Source: Rhizobium sp. N324 (GTDB taxonomy: Bacteria; Pseudomonadota; Alphaproteobacteria; Rhizobiales; Rhizobiaceae). From it: a stretch of DNA of 64,000 nucleotides. Below the pieces are notes generated by a model that saw only the letters and a list, made by a program, of their open reading frames with translations, ran no database searches and was not told where the DNA came from. Position 1 is the stretch's first letter; the number at the start of each line of letters is the position of its first letter. Positions 18,125 to 29,705 of this stretch are shown in pieces. Location: positions 189,001 through 253,000 of the forward strand of contig NZ_CP013630.1 in assembly GCF_001664485.1 (NCBI RefSeq). Direction: 5' to 3'. Position numbers and translations under genes: made by a program.

Positions 18125-18200
18125 CGCTTCTCGTTGACCACGGATGTACTGGCACCGAGCGGGCGGATGACGAAAGGCCGGTTTTCACCGGCCTTTTTGT
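18125..18200 (+). ncRNA. Candidate CtrA-controlled small RNA
   Basis: Downstream of the CtrA box there is no open frame with a ribosome site, but two hairpins occur. CCCGCT (18123-18128) pairs with AGCGGG (18158-18163), followed by a 10-bp terminator. The predicted transcript is about 75 nt. It lies in the gap between two minus-strand genes, so it is not a leader of a plus-strand gene. CtrA-linked small RNAs are known in rhizobia, but homology is not claimed. Confidence 0.4.
18173..18199 (+). terminator. Intrinsic terminator, plus strand
   Basis: AAAGGCCGGT-TTTC-ACCGGCCTTT is a 10-bp perfect stem ending in TTTTTG. On the minus strand only TTTC follows, so it may also serve weakly as terminator for the peptidase gene ending at 18227. 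Confidence 0.75.
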
Positions 18201-18226
18201 TGTCGCGATCTGGCAGTCCGTTTCGT

Positions 18227-19615
18227 TCAGGCGGCGAGCGCCTGAAGAATCCGCACCCAGGAGCGGATACCCTTGTGGTAGGAGACAAGCTCGTATTTCT
18301 CGTTTGGCGAATGGATGCGGTCGTCGCTGAGGCCGAAGCCGACGAGCAGCGATTCCATGCCGAGCATTTTCTGGAAGTCGCCGACGATCGGGATCGACCC
18401 GCCCATGCCGATGACGATGGCGGGTTTCGGCCACTCGTCGGACAGCGCCGTCTTCGCCTTGGTCAGAACCGGCGAATCATAGGAGAGGTGGATCGCCGGC
18501 GAGCCGCCATGCGGATGGAACTCGACCGAGCAGTCGGCCGGAATCTTTGAACGCATATAGGCGCGGAAAGCCTCGCGGACGGCGGCCGGATCCTGCGTGC
18601 CGACGAGGCGGAACGAAACCTTCGCCGAAGCCTTGGCGGCGATCACAGTCTTGAAGCCTTCGCCGGTATATCCGCCCCAGATGCCGTTGATTTCGGCGGT
18701 CGGCCGCGCCCAGGTGAGCTCCAGCACTGAACGGTCCTTTTCGCCGGAGGGAATGGAAAGGCCGACTTCGCCGAGGAAGGTCTCGGCGGTCTTGCCGAGC
18801 GTCTCCCATGACGCCTTGATGTTGTCGGGAGTTTCCTCGACGCCGTCGTAGAAACCGTCAAGCGTGATGCGGCCCGTCTTGTCATGCAGGCCGGCGAGAG
18901 CCTCGACGAGAATGTGGATCGGATTGGCCGCAGCGCCCCCGAAGAGACCGGAATGCAGGTCGCGGTCGGCGGCCGTGACGGTGACTTCCTCGCCGACAAG
19001 GCCGCGCAGTGCGGCGGCGATCGCCGGCGTGTCGCAGTCCCACATGCCGGTATCGCAGACCAGCGCATAATCGGCCTTGAGTTCGGCGGCATTGGCTTCG
19101 AGGAAGGGCTTCAGCGACGGCGAGCCGGATTCTTCTTCGCCTTCGAAGAGAACGGTGATGCGGCAGGGAAGCGCGCCGTTGATTTCCTTATAGGCGCGGC
19201 AGGCCTCGACGAAGGTCATCAACTGGCCCTTGTCGTCGGAGGTGCCGCGGCCTGTCAGGATCTTGCGGCCGTCGCCGACATCCTTGATCGACGGCTCGAA
19301 GGGGTCGTTTTCCCAAAGCTCGATCGGGTCGACCGGCTGAACGTCGTAATGGCCGTAAAACAGAACGTGCGGCGTGTCGGTGGACGCGCCGGCATGGTGG
19401 GCGACGACCATCGGATGGCCTGGCGTGTCGCGAACGGAGGCTTCGAAGCCGAGCGTTTCGAGATAGCGGACGAGCCATTCGGCGGCCTTGCGGCATTCGG
19501 GTTTGTAGGCGGGATCGGTGGAAATCGACTGGATGCGCAGCAGCTCGAACAGCTTTTCGAGGCTCGATGAAAGATTCTGGTCCGCACGCGAAAGAACCGG
19601 TTGTATGTCGGCCAT
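18227..19615 (-). CDS. M20/M25/M40 family metallopeptidase (dipeptidase type)
   Basis: A 462-residue two-zinc peptidase or amidohydrolase. Metal ligands and catalytic residues are visible in order: His and Asp in VLFYGHYDVQPVDP, Asp in TGRGTSDDKGQ, the Glu pair in LFEGEEESGSPS, Asp in VCDTGMWDCD, and the C-terminal His in LSDDRIHSPNE. A dimerisation domain lies between. It probably hydrolyses dipeptides or acylated amino acids in the cytoplasm. The ATG at 19615 is chosen for its AAGGAG site; the frame runs open to 19702. Confidence 0.9.
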   Translation of the reverse strand: MADIQPVLSRADQNLSSSLEKLFELLRIQSISTDPAYKPECRKAAEWLVRYLETLGFEASVRDTPGHPMVVAHHAGASTDTPHVLFYGHYDVQPVDPIELWENDPFEPSIKDVGDGRKILTGRGTSDDKGQLMTFVEACRAYKEINGALPCRITVLFEGEEESGSPSLKPFLEANAAELKADYALVCDTGMWDCDTPAIAAALRGLVGEEVTVTAADRDLHSGLFGGAAANPIHILVEALAGLHDKTGRITLDGFYDGVEETPDNIKASWETLGKTAETFLGEVGLSIPSGEKDRSVLELTWARPTAEINGIWGGYTGEGFKTVIAAKASAKVSFRLVGTQDPAAVREAFRAYMRSKIPADCSVEFHPHGGSPAIHLSYDSPVLTKAKTALSDEWPKPAIVIGMGGSIPIVGDFQKMLGMESLLVGFGLSDDRIHSPNEKYELVSYHKGIRSWVRILQALAA

Positions 19616-19839
19616 TTTCGACTCCTTTTCGAATTTGGCGGGACGATAGACCAAAGTAGGAAAGCAGGCGAGGCGGAAAAGGAAAAAATCAGGGGCGCGC
19701 AAGCGTGCCGAAACGACGTGGATCCAACCTCGTGGAGGGGGCGCCTCGCGATAATAAAGAAAGATCTAATTCAATTTACAGTTAATTAGCAGAACCTAAA
19801 TAGCATCGACCGAAAATCAGCTGTTCGGGGGGCGCGCAG

Positions 19840-22224
19840 ATGTTTTCGGTCATTGCCTGTATTCGCGACAATCACGACTGGCGCCTGGTCATCGTGGCGG
19901 CCGCGGTCTGTCTGGTTGGCGCCATGGCGGCGATGCTGCTGCTTTCCCGTGCCCAGGAGTGCGACGCCGGGCAGCGCAAGCTCTGGATCGGTGCGTCGGG
20001 CTTTGCCTTCGGCACCGGCGTATGGGCAACGCATTTCATCGCGATGCTCGCTTATGATGGCGGCACGCCGATCAGTTACGCGCTCGACCTGACGCTGCTT
20101 TCCTTTTTGCTGTCGGTCGCAGGCTCATGGGTGGCGATCCTTGCCGCCTCGCAACGTGAGGGACGGTTTTCCCGTATCCGCGGCGGGGTTCTGATGGCGT
20201 TCGGCATCGCCTCCATGCACCTGACCGGCATGCAGGCGATCGAGACACAGGCGGTCATCCTCTACGATCCGGTGATGACGCTGACGGCGGTCGTCACCGG
20301 AATGCTGCTGTCGAGCGCCGCCTTCCATATCTTCTTCAATCTGAAGGGCATAAGGCGTCTCCTGACCTCGTCGCTGGTCTTCGTCCTCGCCATCTGCACC
20401 CTTCACTTCATCTCGATGGGCAGCATTACGCTTGTGCCGGACCCCGGCATGCAGGTTCCCACATTGGTGCTCGACACCCGGGTGCTCGCCGCCATCGTCG
20501 TGGTGGCGGCAACGGCTCTTATCCTGGTCGCGCTTGCCGTGGTCTTCGTCCAAAGCCATTTGACGGATCTGCGCGGACTTGCCAATGCCTCGCAGGAGGG
20601 GCTGCTGATCCTGCGCGACGGCCGGATCATCGATGTCAACGAACGGTTCCAGGCCTTGTCGGGCTGGAAGCTTGCCGATCTCTCGGGCAAGGCGCCCTCG
20701 GATGTGCTGACGGTCGTTCAGGGACCTCGGGAGAACAGGTCCGGCGAGACGCTGCTGAACACCCGCACCGGCAGAGAGATTGCCGTGGAAGCAAACGCCA
20801 GCAGGATCGTTTATCGCGGCCGCAATTGCGAGGTGCTGGCGGTGCGTGACCTCACCGAGCGCAAGCAGGCCGAGGAGATGATCGAGCATCTCGCCCACCA
20901 CGACGTGCTCACCGATCTGCCGAACAGGTCGCTGTTCGACACCCGTATCCGACAGGCGCTGCAGGTGGCGGAACGCAAGAACACCGAGGTCGCGCTGTTC
21001 TGTCTCGACCTCGATCGGTTCAAGGCCGTCAATGACATTTTCGGCCACGCCGAAGGCGACCGCATTCTCCGCAAGGTCGCCTCCATCCTGCGCCGGGTGG
21101 CCAGCGAGAACGATACGATCGCCCGGCTCGGCGGCGACGAATTCGCCATCATCCAGTCCGCCGGACAGCAGCCGGCGTCGGCGCAAAAGCTTGCGGCTGA
21201 TATCATCGACGAATTCGCCGCCGAGATGGACACGGCTCGTGACCCCACAGCCGTCGGCGTCAGCCTCGGCATCGCGTTCTATCCGCGGGACGGGCGCACG
21301 GCCGAAGAACTCTGCAACAATGCCGATACCGCGCTCTACCGGGTCAAGCATGATGGCCGCGGCAGGGCCTGTTTCTTCGACGCGGAAATGGACGAAGCGG
21401 CGCGCAACCGCCGCCAGATCGAAAGCGACCTGCGCCACGCGATCATCCGCAACCAACTCCATGTCAGCTATCAGCCGATCCTCAACGCGCAGAACGGCGA
21501 GATCAGCGGCTACGAGGCCTTGATGCGTTGGCACCGGCCGGGCCATGGCCTGACCGAGCCCGACATTTTCATCCCGATCGCCGAGGAAAGCGGATCGATC
21601 GTTCAGCTCGGCGAATGGATATTGCAGCAGGCCTGCATGGAGGCCGCGCGCTGGCCGCAGCCGCTGAGGATCGCGGTCAATGTTTCGCCGGTGCAGTTCA
21701 TGCTGCCCAACCTGTGCGAGCGGGTCGAGGCGGTCCTCGCCGAGACGGGGCTCGCAGCCGATCGGCTGGAGCTTGAGATCACCGAGACAGCCCTGATCCG
21801 CGATCGCGACCGGGTGATGGCAACGCTGCAGCGCCTGCGTCGGTTGGGGGTGCACATCGTCATGGACGATTTCGGCACCGGCTACTCTTCACTGTCGAAC
21901 CTGCGCTCGTTTCCCTTCGACAAAATCAAGGTCGACCGCAGCTTCACCGGCGTGCTGGAGCATGATGCGGCGGCGCGATCGATCGTGCGCGCGATCATCG
22001 GCCTCGGCCACAGCCTCGGCATGCCCGTCGTCACCGAGGGTGTGGAAACGGAAATGCAGCGCCGGATCGTCGTCGAGGAAGGCTGCGCGCAGGTGCAGGG
22101 CTTGTTGCTCGGCAAGCCGGATATCGAGCCGAGCATGAAGCCAGCCGTTCGCAAAAGCATCCTGTCGGAGCAGGCCGGAACCGGCATGCCGCCGCGACGG
22201 CGTACACGCCTCGCCAGCGAATAA
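19840..22224 (+). CDS. MHYT-PAS-GGDEF-EAL cyclic-di-GMP turnover protein
   Basis: A 794-residue inner-membrane sensor. Seven or so hydrophobic helices (1-245) hold MHYT-type repeats (THFIAMLAY, MHLTGMQAI, LHFISMGSI) thought to bind copper and sense gas. A PAS-like segment (about 250-345) links to GGDEF (RLGGDEFA, about 428) and EAL (YEALMRW, about 556). The EAL residues E, N (NVSPVQF), E (EITETAL), DD (DDFGTGYSSL), K (KIKVDRSF) and EGVETE are present, so both synthesis and breakdown of c-di-GMP may be active. Transcription is alone. Confidence 0.93.
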   Translation: MFSVIACIRDNHDWRLVIVAAAVCLVGAMAAMLLLSRAQECDAGQRKLWIGASGFAFGTGVWATHFIAMLAYDGGTPISYALDLTLLSFLLSVAGSWVAILAASQREGRFSRIRGGVLMAFGIASMHLTGMQAIETQAVILYDPVMTLTAVVTGMLLSSAAFHIFFNLKGIRRLLTSSLVFVLAICTLHFISMGSITLVPDPGMQVPTLVLDTRVLAAIVVVAATALILVALAVVFVQSHLTDLRGLANASQEGLLILRDGRIIDVNERFQALSGWKLADLSGKAPSDVLTVVQGPRENRSGETLLNTRTGREIAVEANASRIVYRGRNCEVLAVRDLTERKQAEEMIEHLAHHDVLTDLPNRSLFDTRIRQALQVAERKNTEVALFCLDLDRFKAVNDIFGHAEGDRILRKVASILRRVASENDTIARLGGDEFAIIQSAGQQPASAQKLAADIIDEFAAEMDTARDPTAVGVSLGIAFYPRDGRTAEELCNNADTALYRVKHDGRGRACFFDAEMDEAARNRRQIESDLRHAIIRNQLHVSYQPILNAQNGEISGYEALMRWHRPGHGLTEPDIFIPIAEESGSIVQLGEWILQQACMEAARWPQPLRIAVNVSPVQFMLPNLCERVEAVLAETGLAADRLELEITETALIRDRDRVMATLQRLRRLGVHIVMDDFGTGYSSLSNLRSFPFDKIKVDRSFTGVLEHDAAARSIVRAIIGLGHSLGMPVVTEGVETEMQRRIVVEEGCAQVQGLLLGKPDIEPSMKPAVRKSILSEQAGTGMPPRRRTRLASE

Positions 22225-22243
22225 TCCCAGCGAATGATCGCCC

Positions 22244-22675
22244 TCAGAGCGCCTTGGCGTTTTCCAGAAGCCGACGGATATATTCGAGCGTCAGTTCGCG
22301 CTCGAAAACCCGAAAGCCTTTAAACAGCGCAAGGTCGGCCTCGCGCGCGGTTTCGATCGCCTCGGCCTCCATGGCGCGGGCCTTCGGCGTCAGGAAGAGC
22401 AGTTGCGCCCGCTTGTCGGATGGATGCGGCCGGCGCTCGATCAGCCCGTCGCGGACCATGCGCGACAGCGTATTGGCCATGGTCGCCTGCTCGATATCGA
22501 CCCGCTCGAGAAGCTGTTTCTGGGTCAGCCCGTCCTCGGCCCAGAGTTCCAGCAGAATGGGAAACTGGCCCGGAGAAAAACCGAGGCCGACCGCGCGCTG
22601 ATGCAGCGAGCGGGCAAAACCCTTCGCCAGCTGGCTGGCAAGGTAAGCTCCCGAATCCATGCGGTTAAATCCCAT
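22244..22675 (-). CDS. MarR family transcriptional regulator
   Basis: A 143-residue winged-helix dimeric regulator. The recognition region reads LTQKQLLERVDIEQATMANT and the wing LSRMVRDGLIERRPHPSDKRAQL. Flanking helices form the dimer interface. The ligand and targets are unknown. It converges on the MHYT gene and is followed upstream by the gap that carries the candidate alpha-r7 RNA on the same strand. Confidence 0.9.
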   Translation of the reverse strand: MGFNRMDSGAYLASQLAKGFARSLHQRAVGLGFSPGQFPILLELWAEDGLTQKQLLERVDIEQATMANTLSRMVRDGLIERRPHPSDKRAQLLFLTPKARAMEAEAIETAREADLALFKGFRVFERELTLEYIRRLLENAKAL

Positions 22676-22775
22676 GATTGCAAGTTAGGCTCAAAACCAT
22701 CCCGGAGACAATGCAGCAAATCGCATGCGATACTTCAAAATATGCGAGGGGCGACGATAATTTCGAGGGCCTGGA

Positions 22776-22816
22776 AAAACAAAAGTCGCCATGGCCTGGA
22801 GGTTGGCCATGGCGAC
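22776..22816 (-). terminator. Terminator of the polA-upstream small RNA
   Basis: A 12-bp perfect stem with an 8-nt loop, then TTTTGTTTTTCC on the minus strand. Confidence 0.8.
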
Positions 22817-22920
22817 CTTAAAGTGGGGACAAAGGCCCGGAGAGGGGGATAAGGCCTTTGTCCAAGCCTGACGCGGCGGGGGACAAGCCGGTAATCAGAC
22901 CCGCGGCGCGATCAAGCGCC
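22776..22920 (-). ncRNA. Candidate trans-acting small RNA, probably alpha-r7 (Smr7C) family
   Basis: In the marR-polA gap the minus strand holds two strong hairpins. The first is GGACAAAGGCC / GGCCTTTGTCC (22827-22837 and 22853-22863). The second is GTCGCCATGGCC / GGCCATGGCGAC (22785-22796 and 22805-22816), followed by TTTTGTTTTT, a typical terminator. A TTGAAA element (22953-22958) may be the -35. From memory, the S. meliloti Smr7C RNA (about 150 nt) lies next to polA; both place and size fit. The 5' end is approximate. Confidence 0.6.
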
Positions 22921-23066
22921 GGTGACATGGATTTGTGCCTGAGAATGTGGTTTTTCAAGGGAGGGCGATCGTTACAAATCGGTAACAGTTTGGTGAGCGG
23001 AATCTTCCGCGCCACTCGCCGAACTTTAGATGGACCTCGTCCCGTGCCCGCGCTATCCATGCAGCC

Positions 23067-26066
23067 ATGAAAAAAGGCGATCACCTCTTCCTAGTCGATG
23101 GTTCCGGATTCATCTTCCGGGCGTTTCATGCACTGCCACCACTGACCCGCAAGACCGACGGCCTGCCGATCGGCGCCGTTTCCGGTTTCTGCAACATGCT
23201 GTGGAAGCTGTTGAGGGATGCGCGCAATACCGATGTCGGCGTCACGCCGACCCATCTTGCGGTCATCTTCGACTATTCCGCCAAGACGTTCCGCAAGGAT
23301 CTCTACGACGCCTATAAGGCGAACCGCTCCGCCCCGCCGGAAGAGCTCGTTCCCCAGTTCGGCCTGATCCGCGAGGCGACCCGCGCCTTCAACCTGCCCT
23401 GCATCGAGACCGAAGGCTTCGAGGCCGATGATATCATCGCCACCTATGCCCGCCAGGCCGAGGCAATAGGGGCTGATGTCACCATCGTCTCTTCGGACAA
23501 GGACCTGATGCAGCTCGTCAGCCCGAATGTCCATATGTATGACAGCATGAAGGACAAGCAGATCGGCATTCCCGATGTGATCGAGAAATGGGGCGTGCCG
23601 CCGGAAAAGATGATCGACCTGCAGGCGATGACCGGTGATTCCGTCGACAATGTGCCCGGCATCCCTGGCATCGGCCCGAAAACTGCCGCCCAGCTGCTGG
23701 AGGAATACGGCGATCTCGACACGCTGCTCGACCGCGCTACCGAGATTAAGCAGGTCAAGCGCCGCGAGACGATCCTTGCCAATATCGATATGGCCAGGCT
23801 CTCTCGCGACCTCGTGCGGCTGCGCACCGATGTGCCGCTCGACCTCGATCTCGACGCGCTGGTGCTGGAGCCGCAGAACGGCCCGAAGCTGATCGGCTTC
23901 CTCAAGACGATGGAATTCACGACGCTGACGCGCCGCGTCGCCGAAGTCTGCGATTGCGATGCCAGCGCCATCGAACCGGCGATCGTCCACATCGAATGGG
24001 GCAAGGCTGCCCATGGCCCCGATCTCGACGCGGCCGAGCCGGACCCGGTTGCCGGCGGCATCCCCGAGATCTCGGGCGAATCGGTGCCGGTGCCGCCGCG
24101 TGCCAAGGCCAAGGCTTCGGTCGAAGGCGCCTTTTCGCCTGCCGATCTCGCCAAGGCGCGGGCCGAAGCCTTTGCCACACTGCCCTTCGATCATTCGACC
24201 TATGTGACGATACGCGATCTCGCCACGCTCGACCGGTGGATCGCCGATGCGCGCGATACCGGCCTCGTTGCTTTCGATACCGAGACGACCTCGCTGGATG
24301 CGATGCAGGCCGAGCTTGTCGGCTTCTCGCTGGCGATCGCCGACAATACGGCCGATCCCACCGGCACGAAGATCCGCGCCGCCTATGTGCCGCTCACCCA
24401 TAAGAACGGCGTCGGCGATCTGCTCGGCGGCGGCCTCGCCGACAACCAGATCCCCATGCGCGATGCCTTGCCGCGGCTGAAGGCCCTGCTGGAGGACGGT
24501 GCGGTCCTCAAGGTCGCGCAGAACCTGAAATACGATTATCTGCTGTTGAAGCGTTACGGCATCGAGACCAAGAGCTTCGATGACACGATGCTGATCTCCT
24601 ACGTGCTCGACGCCGGCACCGGCGCCCATGGCATGGATCCGCTCTCGGAAAAATTCCTCGGTCATACGCCCATCCCCTACAAGGATGTGGCCGGCAGCGG
24701 CAAGGCGAACGTCACCTTCGATCTCGTCGATATCGACCGCGCCACCCATTATGCCGCCGAAGATGCCGACGTGACGCTGCGGCTGTGGCTGGTGCTGAAG
24801 CCGCGGCTGGCGGCCGCCGGATTGACCAGCGTCTATGAACGGCTTGAGCGGCCGCTGCTGCCGGTGCTGGCGCGCATGGAAGCCCGCGGCATCACCGTCG
24901 ACCGGCAGATCCTGTCGCGCCTGTCCGGCGAACTGGCCCAGGGTGCTGCGCGCCTGGAAGACGAGATCTATACGCTCGCCGGCGAGCGGTTCAATATCGG
25001 CTCGCCGAAGCAGCTCGGCGATATCCTGTTCGGCAAGATGGGTCTTGCCGGCGGCAGCAAGACGAAGACCGGGCAATGGTCGACCTCTGCCTCGGTGCTC
25101 GAGGATCTGGCCGCCGCCGGTTTCGAGCTGCCGCGCAAGATCGTCGACTGGCGCCAGCTCACCAAGCTGAAATCCACCTATACCGACGCGCTGCCCGGTT
25201 ATGTGCACGCGGAGACCAAGCGGGTCCACACCTCCTATTCGCTGGCATCGACGACGACGGGACGCCTGTCCTCCTCCGAGCCGAACCTGCAGAACATTCC
25301 GGTGCGCACCGCCGAAGGCCGCAAGATCCGCACCGCCTTCATCTCGACGCCGGGTCACAAGCTGATCTCCGCCGACTACAGCCAGATCGAATTGCGCGTG
25401 CTTGCCCATGTGGCCGAGATCCCGCAGCTGACCAAGGCCTTCGAGGATGGCGTCGACATTCACGCGATGACGGCGTCGGAAATGTTCGGCGTGCCGGTCG
25501 AAGGCATGCCGGGCGAAGTGCGCCGCCGCGCCAAGGCGATCAATTTCGGCATCATCTACGGCATTTCGGCCTTCGGCCTTGCCAACCAGCTGTCGATCGA
25601 GCGGTCGGAAGCCGGCGACTACATCAAGAAGTATTTCGAGCGTTTCCCCGGAATCCGCGATTATATGGAAAGCCGCAAGGCCATGGCGCGCGACAAGGGC
25701 TATGTCGAAACCATCTTCGGGCGGCGAATCAACTACCCCGAAATCCGCTCTTCCAATCCGTCGGTGCGCGCCTTCAACGAGCGCGCCGCGATCAACGCGC
25801 CGATCCAGGGCTCGGCTGCCGACGTCATCCGCCGGGCGATGATCAGGATGGAGCCGGCGCTCGCCGAGGTCGGTCTTGGCGAGCGTGTCCGCATGCTGCT
25901 GCAGGTGCATGACGAACTTATTTTCGAAGTCGAGGATGAGGATGTCGAAAAGGCGATGCCGGTTATCGTCTCGGTCATGGAAAACGCCACCATGCCGGCG
26001 CTCGAAATGCGCGTGCCGCTGAGGGTCGACGCGCGCGCCGCCAGCAATTGGGACGAGGCGCATTAG
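23067..26066 (+). CDS. polA: DNA polymerase I
   Basis: A 999-residue repair and lagging-strand polymerase. The 5'-3' exonuclease/flap domain covers about 1-300 (FLVDGSGFIFRAFHALPP, ADDIIATYARQA, SSDKDLMQLV, PGIPGIGPKTAAQLL). A 3'-5' proofreading domain follows with both catalytic acids in AFDTETTSLDAM (about 402-413). The polymerase domain has SADYSQIELRVLAHV, RRAKAINFGIIYGIS and LQVHDELIFEVE (about 945). Length is normal for alphaproteobacteria. No strong ribosome site is seen; the ATG at 23067 fits the family start. Confidence 0.98.
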   Translation: MKKGDHLFLVDGSGFIFRAFHALPPLTRKTDGLPIGAVSGFCNMLWKLLRDARNTDVGVTPTHLAVIFDYSAKTFRKDLYDAYKANRSAPPEELVPQFGLIREATRAFNLPCIETEGFEADDIIATYARQAEAIGADVTIVSSDKDLMQLVSPNVHMYDSMKDKQIGIPDVIEKWGVPPEKMIDLQAMTGDSVDNVPGIPGIGPKTAAQLLEEYGDLDTLLDRATEIKQVKRRETILANIDMARLSRDLVRLRTDVPLDLDLDALVLEPQNGPKLIGFLKTMEFTTLTRRVAEVCDCDASAIEPAIVHIEWGKAAHGPDLDAAEPDPVAGGIPEISGESVPVPPRAKAKASVEGAFSPADLAKARAEAFATLPFDHSTYVTIRDLATLDRWIADARDTGLVAFDTETTSLDAMQAELVGFSLAIADNTADPTGTKIRAAYVPLTHKNGVGDLLGGGLADNQIPMRDALPRLKALLEDGAVLKVAQNLKYDYLLLKRYGIETKSFDDTMLISYVLDAGTGAHGMDPLSEKFLGHTPIPYKDVAGSGKANVTFDLVDIDRATHYAAEDADVTLRLWLVLKPRLAAAGLTSVYERLERPLLPVLARMEARGITVDRQILSRLSGELAQGAARLEDEIYTLAGERFNIGSPKQLGDILFGKMGLAGGSKTKTGQWSTSASVLEDLAAAGFELPRKIVDWRQLTKLKSTYTDALPGYVHAETKRVHTSYSLASTTTGRLSSSEPNLQNIPVRTAEGRKIRTAFISTPGHKLISADYSQIELRVLAHVAEIPQLTKAFEDGVDIHAMTASEMFGVPVEGMPGEVRRRAKAINFGIIYGISAFGLANQLSIERSEAGDYIKKYFERFPGIRDYMESRKAMARDKGYVETIFGRRINYPEIRSSNPSVRAFNERAAINAPIQGSAADVIRRAMIRMEPALAEVGLGERVRMLLQVHDELIFEVEDEDVEKAMPVIVSVMENATMPALEMRVPLRVDARAASNWDEAH

Positions 26067-26142
26067 CCTCGTCTCCACAAAATCGGCAAAGATTTTTCCG
26101 TTTAATTCAACTCACTGAAATCGCAGCGAATTAGCGACGGGA

Positions 26143-26163
26143 GCCGTATCGGAACGATACGGC
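26143..26163. repeat. Hairpin between polA and ftsK
   Basis: GCCGTATCG-GAA-CGATACGGC is a 9-bp perfect stem with a 3-nt loop, followed by purine-rich GGGAAGGAAC rather than T. It may be a leader hairpin or protein site rather than a terminator. Confidence 0.5.
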
Positions 26164-26239
26164 GGGAAGGAACTTATTAACCTTCCTTTTCTATCCCGGT
26201 AGGGTCGTAATTTGTTAGGCATGAGTGAGTAGCGGACGC

Positions 26240-28569
<2,330 letters not shown>

Positions 28570-28573
<4 letters not shown>

Positions 28574-29088
28574 TCAGGCGCGGAGTGCGTTACGCACTCT
28601 GCCAATTGCACTGTCTCGCTGACGAATGCGGTCTTTCCACCGGTGTAGACGCCCCAATCGCCGCCTGCCTCTACAGCCAGGCGGCGTTTCAGATCGGCAT
28701 AGGCCGTGGCCCTTTCGGGGTGATCCCGAAGGTAGTCTCGAAACAGGATGCGCTCCCGATGGGCGCGGTTACCGGGCTCGCAGAGATAGAGCTTGAACCC
28801 ATAGGCTTCGTGATCTCGGGTGAACGCCCAGCGTTTCTCTCCCCTATCGCCGTGGAAGACAAAATCGGCAGCGCGCAGCATTTCGATCGCCATTGGCAGA
28901 ACGTCGTCGGAGATCGTGACGACATCGAGATCGATCTTCGGCTTGGCCGCCAGGCCGGGCACCGACGTGCTGCCGATATGGTCGATGGACAGCACGAGAT
29001 TGCCGAGCAGGGTGGAGATCTCGGCGCTGATGTCAGCAAAGAGCCGCGGCCAGGAAGGATCGTAGTCGACCACTTTGATGGCGCGCAT
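28570..29088 (-). CDS. GrpB family protein (nucleotidyltransferase-like)
   Basis: A 172-residue GrpB/UPF0157 protein: [19 protein letters not shown], then the nucleotidyltransferase-like core [22 protein letters not shown], and [20 protein letters not shown]. Close relatives are fused to dephospho-CoA kinase in some bacteria, but no activity is firmly established. The ATG at 29088 is chosen because GAGAGGAAGG precedes it; a TTG at 29112 would overlap phnN. The gene lies 20 bases after phnN and is likely cotranscribed at the tail of the phosphonate locus. Its stop overlaps that of ftsK. Confidence 0.85.
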
Positions 29089-29108
29089 GCCCTTCCTCTC
29101 AATTGCGG

Positions 29109-29705
29109 TCAATGCACCTCGGCGAGCAGCCCGTCGAGGATCGTGACTATCTTCTGCTTGGCCTCTTCGAGCGAGCCGCTATTGTCGAGTTCCGCCACGT
29201 CGTAGTCGCCGCGCACCGTCAGCGGCCCGCGGGCAAGTCTGGCCATGATATCCTCATGCGTCTCGCGCCCGCGCGCCTCCAGCCGGCTGGCAAGCACTTC
29301 CGGGCGAGCGGTGACGTTGATCACCTTGAGCCGCGGGAAAGCCGCCTGGAAACGGTGAAGCGCCGAGCGCGAGCCATTGGCGACGACGACATGGCCGCGC
29401 GACAATGCCACCGAGACCTCGGCCGGAATGCCGTATTTCAAGCCGTGCGCCTCCCACCAGACGGCGAAGGAGCCCGACTGCTCCATGGCGGCAAATCCTT
29501 GGAGGGAGACGGAAAGATGGTCTTCGCCGCCGGCGTCGCGGTGGCGGGTGATGACGCGGCGGGTGAAATGAACCTCGGCACGGCCGGCGAAATGCCGGGC
29601 GGCAAGGTTCATCAGCGTGTCCTTGCCGGCGCCGCTCGGCCCGACGACGACGACCATGATGCCGCGCTCGGCTCCGGCTCCTGGATGGGGTTCGTACGGG
29701 CTCAT
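29109..29705 (-). CDS. phnN: Ribose 1,5-bisphosphate phosphokinase
   Basis: A 198-residue P-loop kinase that makes PRPP from ribose 1,5-bisphosphate, the last step of ribose recovery in the C-P lyase pathway. The Walker A reads VVVVGPSGAGKDTLM (about 17-31), followed by guanylate-kinase-like HFTRRVITRHRDAGGEDH and ALSRGHVVVANGSRSAL. Its start overlaps the phnM stop by 4 bases, indicating translational coupling. Confidence 0.93.
   Translation of the reverse strand: MSPYEPHPGAGAERGIMVVVVGPSGAGKDTLMNLAARHFAGRAEVHFTRRVITRHRDAGGEDHLSVSLQGFAAMEQSGSFAVWWEAHGLKYGIPAEVSVALSRGHVVVANGSRSALHRFQAAFPRLKVINVTARPEVLASRLEARGRETHEDIMARLARGPLTVRGDYDVAELDNSGSLEEAKQKIVTILDGLLAEVH

Noticed and set aside
22818..23084. 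An 88-codon minus-strand frame in the marR-polA gap
   Set aside because: It overlaps the first hairpin of the candidate small RNA, has no ribosome site, and its composition is not protein-like.
23091..26078. A 995-codon open frame on the minus strand opposite polA
   Set aside because: It mirrors polA codon by codon (third-position GC bias), is rich in Arg, Gly and His without domains, and has no ribosome site. Similar mirror frames oppose dnaK (12053-13699), the penicillin-binding protein (14335-16269), the MHYT gene (20125-21855) and ftsK (26402-28255).
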